Below are positions 30,961-39,859 of a DNA stretch of 64,000 nucleotides, one piece after another; position 1 is the first letter of the stretch, and every line of letters begins with the position of its first letter. The stretch is taken from contig JAACMV010000030.1 of assembly GCA_010909725.1 (NCBI GenBank), positions 496,001-560,000 on the forward strand. Reading direction: 5' to 3'. A program made the position numbers and the translations under genes. The stretch is from Picochlorum sp. 'celeri'. Taxonomy: Eukaryota; Chlorophyta; Trebouxiophyceae. The notes under the pieces are model-generated. The model was not told where the DNA came from and did no database searches. It was given only the letters and a program-made list of their open reading frames with translations.

Positions 30961-31749
30961 ATGGATGCAGTGTTTGAGCATGATGAATTGTCGAAAGAAT
31001 ACCTGGAAGCGCCTTGGGGGGAGTGGGGAAGATCACTGACACTGGGTCTTGTGTCAATGGTGGGGAAATTTGTGCTTCATGTGATGAATCGATCCGAGTT
31101 TGATAGAGCAGATGTGTTGAAGGATGCGGTGATGGAGCGAGAGAGGGATTTGGGGCTGATTACTGTGTCAAATCACACAAGTACATTGGATGATCCCATG
31201 CTGTTCTCTGCCATGTTTCCCCTCTCATTTTTCTTCTCAGAGCATTATCATAGGCGTGTTCGGTGGTCTATCTGCGCGAGGGAAGTCTGTTATTCAAATA
31301 CATTGTTTGGTCAGTTTTTTAAGAGTGGGAAAACGCTGCCGATAGAGAGGGGTGCTGGGCTGCATCAGCCTGTCATGCAGGTGGTTGCCAAGAGCGTGTC
31401 TCGTGGTGATTGGGTTCATGTGTTTCCAGAGGGGAAAGTGCATTATAATGAGAGATTGGGTCCGCTGAAATGGGGGGTGGGGAAGCTATTTTGTGACTCG
31501 TTTTTGTTGTCTGGTAGGATGCCCATGGTGGTGCCTTTCTATCATGTTGGGATGAGCAAGGTGCTGCCAAAAGGGTCTGTTGTTCCCCGGGTGGGTCGTC
31601 ATGTGAAAGTTCGAGTTGGGGATCCTATTGATCTATCAGATGTGGTGGATTTGTGTAAGAGTTCGACGAGAGAGGGCCAAGAGTGCGCATGGAAGGAAAT
31701 CACACATCGAATAGGCTCGTCCCTCAAGGATTTGGAGAATTCAGATTAG
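30961..31749 (+). CDS. TAZ: Tafazzin-like phospholipid-lysophospholipid transacylase (262 aa)
   Basis: Single exon from ATG 30961. The PlsC/LPLAT fold carries the acyltransferase motif with His and Asp in VSNHTSTLDDPMLFSA, where tafazzins show NH-x4-DD. The second conserved block is VHVFPEGKVHYNERL. RWSICAREVCYSNTLFGQFF and SGKTLPIERGAGLHQPVMQ also match tafazzins more closely than glycerol-3-phosphate acyltransferases. Tafazzin remodels cardiolipin in mitochondrial membranes. A hydrophobic stretch at about residues 24-41 could be the membrane anchor. The length is standard for the family. Confidence 0.92.
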   Translation: MDAVFEHDELSKEYLEAPWGEWGRSLTLGLVSMVGKFVLHVMNRSEFDRADVLKDAVMERERDLGLITVSNHTSTLDDPMLFSAMFPLSFFFSEHYHRRVRWSICAREVCYSNTLFGQFFKSGKTLPIERGAGLHQPVMQVVAKSVSRGDWVHVFPEGKVHYNERLGPLKWGVGKLFCDSFLLSGRMPMVVPFYHVGMSKVLPKGSVVPRVGRHVKVRVGDPIDLSDVVDLCKSSTREGQECAWKEITHRIGSSLKDLENSD

Positions 31750-31848
31750 TCAGGTTTTGATACTCGCATGTATGTATTATGATTCTTTCTTTTGGTATTG
31801 TTATTGTTGTAATAGTAGAGGTGTCATGATATGTCTTGAGAGGAGAAG

Positions 31849-32114
31849 ATGAGTGCGCAAGGCGATTGGAAGGGGCACCAGGAGGTGGTGCTGAGATTTG
31901 GTGGCCTGTGTGGGGGCGGAAAGAGAGAGATTTTCCAAAGATACTATTCGGTAAATGATTTCGCGATCCACAGCTCTACATCAAGAAATTGTACGATCAG
32001 TAAATGGCACGATATTGTTTCATTTGCACACATGATATTGTCATCTGCGATGAACTTTTTTCCTAGACTCTTGGAGGAAATCGTATCCAAGATTTTATAC
32101 CTTGTGACGAATAA
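31849..32114 (+). CDS. Tentative two-exon micro-gene (49 aa)
   Basis: ATG 31849 opens a frame that reaches a GTAAAT donor after 31950. A polypyrimidine-rich acceptor (cttttttcctag) ends at 32066, and exon 2 (32067-32114) continues in phase 0 to a stop. The product would be a soluble, Gly-rich 49-residue protein (FGGLCGGGKREIFQRYYS|TLGGNRIQDFIPCDE). Read without splicing, the frame gives a 98-residue product whose second half looks intronic. I recognise no family. The gene would end about 25 bp before the left end of the KDZ element. Alternatively this is a 5' fragment of a longer gene cut by the insertion. Confidence 0.35.
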
Positions 32115-32144
32115 TCGTGAAGCCACTAAATACCACAAAATCTG

Positions 32145-32195
32145 AAAGCGCGCCTATACTGAGGCCAGCGCCAGCCCATCATTTAGGCGCGCTTT
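32145..32195. repeat. Perfect 12-bp stem with 27-nt loop at left end of the element
   Basis: AAAGCGCGCCTA at 32145-32156 and its exact reverse complement TAGGCGCGCTTT at 32184-32195 flank a 27-nt loop. The structure sits at the presumed left terminus of the KDZ element. The right end has only a partial counterpart (ATAGGCGCC near 39543-39551). Confidence 0.8.
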
Positions 32196-32274
32196 GTAAT
32201 TCGTGGGTTTTAATGGTTCTAAGGCGCATGGAAATTGGCTCAAAAATGGGGTTCTCGGATCGCCGTCGGGTCAG
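32159..32274 (+). repeat. Left inverted-repeat arm of KDZ element (degenerate)
   Basis: When compared with the reverse complement of 39455-39580, conserved blocks appear in the same order: CTgAGGC, GGCGC, TTAA, GCGCATGG with an A-rich GGCT-AAAAA block, and CCGTCGGGTCA. Identity is partial, with several indels. This is consistent with old or subterminal inverted repeats. Confidence 0.55.
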
Positions 32275-32553
32275 TCGTCGGTGCCCTCGGGTGGGCCTGG
32301 GACCAAAACTCCTGACCTGCACAGTGCATCTTTTATTCCGCTGATTGCTCAGAAATGCTTCAAATAATTCCAAATATCTATTTTTAAATTGGAGTAGCAT
32401 TTGGTTACAGGTGTTGTGGCACGTGTGCAGACCGTTGTCAGCACCGAGCCCGGTTGATTGCGCTGGGCTGTACAGGGCGATATAGCACGCCACCGACGCC
32501 ATACAAACTAAACTAACTAATATTGAAATATATATAGTACTTTCATGGCGTAA

Positions 32554-35500
32554 ATGGCACGTAGGAAGAAGAATACGCTGTGGTTGCGAAGTCGCATTCA
32601 ACATCCTATCCGCTATTGCCAGGTTGTCGCCGCAGAGGAAAGGAAATTGCGCAGAATACTCAGAGATAATCCAAATTATTCTGATAGTACACGAGTAAGG
32701 AGTAGGGTTCGCAGAGCTCGCTGGTCGGTGACCAGGGAATATCCGGGTTTGGCCCCTTTTGTTTCTGAGCCCCAGGAGACCGAGGATCGTGGCCAGGATT
32801 CCGAAGAAGAGTACGAATCTGATGATTCATATGATGGTATTGTTTCAAGGAGGAATTTGGAGTCTGAGAGGAGTGTGCACGAGGAGAGAAACAAGAGAGA
32901 GGAAGAGGCATGGGGCAAAGTGAGGAACAAGATAGTTGACCAGGCCAAATTACGCCACAGGGATCGACGGCACAGCCTGCAAGTCGCTATGCACACTGAA
33001 AAAGAACGTATAAAAAGTAAGGTGGAGTCGGTATCGAAAACATGCCCGCGTTGCCGTGGCAGTGGTTCATTGTTGTCAGAGTTTGACAGGAGGAAAGTCA
33101 CCATCCTCACCATGCAGTTTTGCCATGTTATCAGCATCCCTCTGGTAGAATGCGCGCGGTACGAAATGAAACATGAAAGAAAAAAATAATGTGAGGCGAT
33201 TCACGACGTATTGCATCGCAGGTGCAACATGCATGGCCCAAGTGGCTGTGGCAGATTCCATGTGATTCCAGCAGACATTGATGCCTTTCCCTCAACTCCT
33301 GATTGGGTATGTTCGACATCAATATCACGTCCGTCCGCAGTGAAAAGACACAATAAGCATTATGTTGGTTATATGCAGCCTTTTGATCTTTTCCACGCAC
33401 TCAGGGATGACAAAGTAGTCTTGTACCACATGGACTTGCTGACTTTCCTCAGGGATCAGATAGACTTCTCTCCAAGGCTGGCCGTGTCTTCATTCGCCAA
33501 GGGTTTTAAGCGCACATTAATGAGGAATGGATGCCATGTCAAGATTAGTGCAGAACAGATGTCCAAGCACTTGAGCAGGGCTCTTCATGAGTACACCATT
33601 TTTGAGATGACTGCCAATGATCCATACATGTACTCCTCCACCCATAGAGACTGTCCAATGGAGTGTCCCGCTTGTCTAGGCTCTCAAAATCATTTGATAC
33701 ATATATCAAAGACCAAAGTGGAGAAAGCTGGTGCAGATATGGCAACCTTTGAGCCAATTGCCTCTGGGAGTCAACTGCTGCTTCATTCAGTATACATTGA
33801 TGGGCACTATGGCTTGCCTCACATGGCGAAAGCAGGGAAATCTCGACAGTACGATCCTCCTTTTAGTATAAAACTCCTCCCTGACAACGAGGTGCAAGAG
33901 TTTGAAGAGCATTACACGTCGCAGCCAAGGGCTAATGCAGTGGCAACCTGTGGGTCTGAATTCCAGGCTGACTCAATGCTCAAGAGAAGGTCCCAGTACC
34001 ACGACCGTACAGGAGTTGTGGGCGCATTTTGTAGACATGGATCGTGTTTACTCATGCTGAACATGACAAAAGGTATGCTGAGGTTCCCCTGGTCCAAATG
34101 TGGAGGCATAGCATGAAGACAGATTCAAATGTGTTGCAGGTGAGAAATGGTCCTACGCCTCCATGCTGCTGGAGCGTATCGCCGGGCAAATAGGGCTACC
34201 AATAAATCTTTGGTATGATATAAACTGTAGATACAAGGGACATGCGGTGTCATGGGCGACAGCAAAGCAACAAGAGCTTGGCACAATGGTGTCCTCATGG
34301 ATCACCCAGGTGATGGCATACCCATTGCCCCCCATGCACTACCAGATGCACGACATTCCTTGTCAATTGAAGAACAGCTACCTGAGCGTAGAATTTGCCG
34401 GTGTTGGAGCGGGGGAGCCCACGGAAATTGCTTGGTCCCACTTCAGGAAAGCAGGGCATGTACTACAGTATCAGTCCCTGTCTGGCAGAGCTGTGGGCAT
34501 AGAGAAATTGGTGCGCAACTGGAATCGCACCAAGCGCCAAGGTTGCATAAAATTCTTGTGGGATGCAAGTCAACGCGCTGAGGCTAAAATTCAGCTAGCA
34601 GAGCGGGAAGTCCAAGAGCTAATAGGGCTGCTCCTGGCCAGTGGGCTCAGCCAAGATGAGGTATGCTCTGATGCTCTGATGCTCGTTGTTCATCGCAACC
34701 TGACCACTCAGTTCATGTAGGTGATACAAATGAGAGATAATCCTCCTGCAGCAGTAGATCGGTACCGTCCAGAACAGTCGTTTGAGGTCCAGTTTGCTGA
34801 AGCCAGGTTGAGGTACATCTATTTCAAACACTTTTGGGATTCAGTGAGAAGCCATCCCTTCTTCCGCGTGCTGCTCGGTCCAGATGTCGCAGAGATGACA
34901 ACGAAAAAAAAGTGTTTGGATATTGAAAATAGAAAAATGCGGGAAGCTCTGCGGAGATTGCCCCAAGGGTATGTCAACAATGCATATGAGTGTCGCAAGG
35001 GGGAGATGGGTTTGCTGGCATGGAGGCTACGATGCGAGCAAAATAGGGTGACGGCTCTTTTTCATCAGAAAGAAATACTTCGTTTACAAGAAAATAGAAT
35101 GCTCACCCGCCGAGGCGAGGCCGCAAGGCTAAGGAAGAGGAAAAAGGTGTGCCTTGGTTGCTCCATGAGGTTCTTCATGTTTGAACTTGACCCATGTGTA
35201 CCTTTCCCTGCAGGCTCTGGAGAGTCAACTGCGTAAAGTTGTTCGCCAGGTCATTGATATAAGCTCCCTTATATACAGTATACATTGCGAGAACTGCTTG
35301 GAGCGTGGTCAGGGTGGCCCAATTGCAAGCATAGTGTTCCCTGATTTTGCTTCCTACATGAGGGCAGTGTCTCCCCCTGAAACGAGGCAGGCATGGGAGG
35401 AAGCCGAGGTCATTTATCGCTTGGTTGGTCCATTTCAAGATGGAGAGCCATTGAATGCACAACGGTTTCATGCCGCGTTGGAGGAAGGCAGGTATCCTTG

Positions 35501-35990
35501 GATTTCAAACAGTTCTACCATGGTGGAAAGCTACAGGGTTCAACTGCATGCCAAGGCTAATCTCCTCTCGAGAGCAAGAGAGGAGAAACAACTTTTGCTC
35601 GAGGAGATAAAAGGATGTGAGTTGCTGCTTCATAGCGAAAAAACCGCTGTCGATGCCGAGATTGCTGGGATTCAGGGGAGAATTGAGGAGCACCAACTGC
35701 ATCAGGATGCAAGAATACCAGAGGAGAACAGCCCATATGCTTACACGCTGGGTGTGGAGCTTCAAGAGCAACACAGTCATGTTGAATCGCTCTATTTTCA
35801 CAAACTGCAGCTGGAAAAAGTGAAGGCGGAGGTTTCAACGCTTGCTACTAAAGCACGGCTGTGCGCAGATGTGTTCGTTAGGGGTGCCCGTCCCGACCAT
35901 TCGCAGATACTGGATGATACGCCAGCACAGGACGATGACCCGTTCGATAATGAAATAAATAATGAAGAAACTGAAGTTGTTGCCGAATAG
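32554..35990 (+). CDS. KDZ transposase (five exons, 1059 aa, intact)
   Basis: Exons are 32554-33158, 33222-34072, 34140-34660, 34721-35146 and 35214-35990. The four introns are 60-67 bp, all GT-AG, and every junction preserves frame. A basic and acidic N-terminus is followed by a Cys/His cluster (CPRC at residues 164-167, then CARC at 200-203 and downstream Cys/His), typical of the zinc motifs before KDZ cores. The catalytic core shows Asp395 in YIDGHYG, Asp512 in LWYDINCRYKGH and Glu578 in GVGAGEPTEIAWSH. This is the D-D-E series with the KDZ landmarks DINCxY and GxGxGE-x2-E-x2-W. The C-terminal 300 residues are coiled coil with an acidic tail. No frameshift or stop interrupts it. The gene is convergent with the element's second gene. 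Confidence 0.9.
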
Positions 35991-37579
35991 AGGGTGAAGG
36001 AAGCACGCGAGAAGTTTGGTCACTCGAGCCAATTGAATTGCACTTCGTGGAATGTCTTCGATTCTCCAAACTCTACTCGCATTGAGTCTGCATTAGGTTC
36101 CAAATATGTTATAGTAATGTAAATGTGAATTATTTTGCAATGTAATGCAAAGGCGTCAATTTCCTTCGCCTAACGGTAAAGTCCGCATGTCTGCAACATG
36201 CGTCAAGTCTCCGAACTTGTCGATCTGAGACCATTTTGTATTTGGCTTTCGATTACACTCAAAATTAGTAAAAACCCATAGTTTCTAAGCAACTCACATC
36301 CGAAATGGAGCGGGAGATCGCCAGGTCCCAGGAAGAGCTCGAACATGCCATTTCAAACACTGCCAAGTTCCTGGGCTTGTGCAGCGCACTCCTCGCCTAT
36401 TCTTCCAAACTAGACATGCGTTTAGCAAATAAATACTTGATTTAATGATTGAGTTAGGTTGTGCAGAGCAAGGGTAGCATGCGCGGCCCAAAAAGGAATT
36501 CCTCCAAAATGTCGTTGGAGCCGAGCTTCTCTAGTTCGGGCGTATTCGGTGCTATATACCAATCAAATCATTGCAAATACTTCAATGTGTATTAGTATAC
36601 CACAGAATAGGCACGGGGGACACTGGTCGTGACTGCAGCGCTCGTAGGCCTCCGCCTCGAGCAACGCCCCTGTTTCGCTCGTTTGCTGCTTGTCTGAGGC
36701 ATGAGAGACTCGCAAACTCGTTCCATATCCCTTAGAAAATATTTCTAAGCCTAAAGAAGCGGGTGGGAGGGCGTTTGCAGTGACCGCCCCCAGGGCCGGA
36801 ACGAGTTTTGGCACCAAAAAAGCCTGCCTAAACGCTTGTGCACTTGGGTCACTCGGAATTTCGGTCACGCTATTTCGACCCGTTCGCCGATTCATACCAC
36901 TAAATAGCATATAAATAATGTATAGAGCTTCTTGAATCGGCGAAATATGCGCGGGAACGCCTTCTGGAGGGGAAAAGAGCCCCAGCTGGCCAGCTCCAAC
37001 TGCAGGTTCCCAAGACGCTCCATCCAACTCTCCGAGCAATGTCGCGTCACAGCGAACCCGAACCTCGCATCAGATCCCAAATTTAGATTTAGTTTTTAAT
37101 AAAGATCCTTTGGAGACGCGTATTATTGAATTGCGTTCCTTGTATGCGTGCCCAAAAGACGACAACATGTCGCAAAACAGGCATGGAGATCCCCCACCTG
37201 ACGAGAACTGCCTCTGCTGGCGCACATATTGGTGCGCAACAGTTGCGATGACATCTTTTAGTATTATGCATCTAAATTCTTGCGCCCTCAATACCAGGAC
37301 AAGGCACACGCCCCGTCACTGACACGTTCTCCGATGTTGGAAATGTGCGTTCAAGTTCTGAAATTACCGTGGAGAAGATCTAACCGCGCATTGCCGCATC
37401 AATGAAATATAAATTTAATTTAGATTCAATTGGGCATTCGATGTGGAGCAGGTTATGGCCAAAGCTCGCACATTTCTCGCCTTCTCATCACCTTGCCCAA
37501 CTGCCCCAAGTTGTTCTGGCGCATGAGATGCGTTCCTCCCATCCTTTAGGAGAGTACAGGCCATTCCCGCACCCTGATT
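35991..37579. other. 1.6-kb interior of the KDZ element without confident gene
   Basis: This stretch lies between the convergent stops of the two element genes. Three minus-strand frames of 60-158 codons (36294-36491, 36563-37039, 37089-37309) carry no recognisable domain or clean splice pairing. A short perfect stem-loop (CGCATG TCTGCAA CATGCG, about 36182-36200) looks like an anticodon arm, but the remaining tRNA arms are missing. The sequence could be long 3' UTRs, decayed cargo or a regulatory spacer. Confidence 0.4.
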
Positions 37580-39206
37580 CTATTGTTTTCGTTTTTTGGG
37601 CCTACCGCGCCTCTTTGTGAGGCTACCACGTGGCCTTCCTCGCCCCCTGGGTGCAACCTGTTCTGCAGTGGCAAGTGATGGCTCAGCCTCTTCAAGCTGG
37701 TCACGATCCCCGCCGCGCAAATTGAGGACAGTAACTTGCTCTACACTTCCATCAATTATAATATTCTCCTCCGGGTCAGATGGTAGCGCTCTCTCGATAG
37801 ATGGTGGGGCAAGCTGTCCAGCATGGATGTTACCTGCAGCAGGATGCTGTGCAGCACTCACAGCTGCCATTTCTTGGGTTGCAACCGCATTGATATCCAG
37901 CGACCCCTCTACAAAATCATTTAATACTTCGTTCTGTTCGGGGTGCAATCCCAGCGCGAGCTCCATGGGGGCCGTACCTCCACCAGCTGCTGCTGGGAGA
38001 ACCACATCTGCACCCAGGGGGTTGTCACTTCCTCTGCCGTCTTGTTGCGGCGCATGCCGGTCCGAGGGCGCACTGAATGAATTATGCCTATCATCAAAAT
38101 AAGCATCAAACGTTCTTCGTATATGGTGCGGGTCAGGGCCATGTCTTCCCATGTCCTCTGCTACCTGAGTCATGATGCCTGCCCCCTCCTCTTCCTCTTG
38201 TTCAATTCCCTTGGTTTCGTACCACAAATCTTTGTCAACGCGACGAAAATGCTCTATTAGTATGTTTATTTGAGCCTTGGATAAGGCAGAATAGCAAATG
38301 AAGGGAACTTGCTCTGGCCATGATGCATGTTGCCTTGCCAATGTGCACCTTTCACACCCACCATTGCATTCCGATTGTCTAATATGCAACTTAGTGGCGC
38401 TAGTAACGGCAACATGGATATCTGTAGAGGAAAGAACTGCAGCAAGAAGACGAATGCTTTGTGAGAGACTCATCTCATCTCATCTCAGCCAAGCCACAAT
38501 GGGCTAGCAGTCTAGTGCAGCCCTCAACCCTGTTTGGCCTTTATTCCGTATCTGCAAACTGCTATCAAGATAATAGAAATTCACACACCTCTATTAGTCT
38601 CCGTTGCAGCCTCTTTCATTGCCCTCTTAGCATGCTCTCTCAGCTTATGGACCTTGATGTCAATCAGAGCCTTCAGAGTTTCCTCATCATCCTTTACCCC
38701 TTGATCCACCATGACAAACCGTTCCTGATGAATGTTACATTGCAAATCGCAATGATATCGGTGGAGAGACTCGCATTCGCTCGCAACTCGCTCGGCATAC
38801 TCCTTTCTCAAACCTGCACAGAAGCTAGCAGGTCACCCACAACATGAACACCTTGGTGTGGGCTTGTGCTACCCACAGGCCTCGATCGTGGCCACCACTA
38901 CACGTTCATACAACCATACATACCATTTTGATACAAAGAGCTGCGAATTACCGTGGATTTGTGGTCCGGCCAGGTCAAAACACCCAAAAAGTCAGGGATG
39001 CTCACCAGGCCCCTTTCATCTTTGCTGAACAGCCGCTTGTGCTCACGAGACATCTCGTGTAAGCCTTTGCAGATCAATTTCGATATCTCTCTCTCCCATT
39101 TTTTCATTACAGCCTCCATTTTCCGCGTGCGGCGCTGGAAGTCGCGACGAACATCGGGGTCTTCCAAATGCCCCGGCATATGCGCTACACGATACTCCAG
39201 ATTCAT
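37580..39206 (-). CDS. AT-hook accessory protein of the KDZ element (three exons, about 468 aa)
   Basis: Exons (minus) are 39206-38924, 38813-38589 and 38478-37580. The two introns are 110 bp each and both junctions restore frame (QNG|LRKEYAERV and ETNR|DEMSLSQS, a split Asp codon). The second acceptor lies in a GATGAGATGAG run, so its exact position is ambiguous. The N-terminal 170 residues are basic and helical. A Cys cluster follows (CNGGCERCTLA), then an acidic Ala/Gly/Pro-rich middle. The C-terminus is RGRGRPRGSLTKRRGRPKKR with two AT-hook cores (RGRP). It presumably binds DNA and may assist transposition. I recognise no family. A TTTGCAG acceptor sits just before ATG 39206, so an upstream exon (perhaps around 39240-39445) may exist. 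Confidence 0.68.
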
Positions 39207-39454
39207 GAGGCTGCAAATATATCAGTTATTAACTGACTTTAGTAGTATGAAACGGTCGAAGAGCGTTTAATTGCACGCAGTGAAACTCGAGAACGCGTGT
39301 AACAATGGGCTCCCGGGAGGCCGGTTCTGCGCCGCTCCTTGGCCTCTCGTGCACTTTCGAGCGTTTTGTTGCGATATTTTAAATATTTTAAAGCCATTTC
39401 TGCTGCGATTGCGGGCCGCACAAACGAAAGCCACGCGAGTGTCACTCGATAAGG

Positions 39455-39580
39455 TGACCCGACGGATGCCTGGTCGGCCCACCGGCGGGTATGGTTTTTA
39501 GCCTAGTTTCCCATGCGCGTGACCTCTTTTAATGAGAGTTGGATAGGCGCCCCGGAGCAGGCTGATAATGACAGCCTGAG
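39455..39580 (-). repeat. Right inverted-repeat arm of KDZ element (degenerate)
   Basis: The reverse complement of this stretch aligns in order, with gaps, to 32159-32274. Shared blocks are TGACCCGACGG (39455-39465), TTTTTAGCC…TTTCCCATGCGC and AGCCTGAG. The host-side boundary and target duplication could not be located. Confidence 0.55.
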
Positions 39581-39859
39581 ATGTATCTGGGATTGTTAAT
39601 CAAAAATATATTGTTCATGTATCTTATGGACGCAATATTTATCATTGTATAACAAATACGTCATACGAAAGGGCGCAAGGATATAGAAATCACCGGCATG
39701 AGCAATAACGAGTTCGGTATGCGGAACGTCAGACATGGTCACCGTCCAAGCTCGACTGCTCTTTTATAGATAGGATCTTCTGCCTATTTGAAGGGTATTT
39801 TTTACTTACATATACGCAATTTATTCACTTAGAGGACGGAAAGGGCTACTGAGCGTGAC
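39581..39859 (+). promoter_or_regulatory. Promoter interval of the MYB gene next to the KDZ element
   Basis: Fewer than 300 bp separate the right end of the element from the MYB start codon. A TATA-like CTTTTATAGATAGG lies near 39762-39775, about 90 bp upstream of the ATG. No other element can be named. Confidence 0.35.

Larger units (their letters stand above)
32140..39600. mobile_element. KDZ (Kyakuja-Dileera-Zisupton) class DNA transposon, about 7.4 kb
   Basis: The interval lies between host genes and contains a KDZ transposase gene (+, 32554-35990), a convergent AT-hook gene (-, 37580-39206) and degenerate inverted repeats near both ends. KDZ elements are cut-and-paste DNA transposons known from fungi, fish and some algae and described as generating 8-bp target duplications. 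I could not fix exact ends or a target-site duplication, so the coordinates are approximate. The transposase frame is complete, so the copy may be young. Confidence 0.8.

Noticed and set aside
36160..36240. tRNA-like stem-loop (CGCATG TCTGCAA CATGCG) inside the mobile element
   Set aside because: The anticodon-like arm is perfect, but position 33 is C instead of T. No T-arm with a 7-nt loop and no acceptor stem can be folded around it.
36563..37039. 158-codon minus-strand frame inside the KDZ element
   Set aside because: No recognised domain, no clean splice sites and low-complexity composition. It is kept only as part of an unexplained region.
39239..39445. Possible upstream coding exon of the AT-hook gene
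   Set aside because: The frame looks partly protein-like and a TTTGCAG acceptor precedes the next exon, but I could not find a donor giving a consistent phase.
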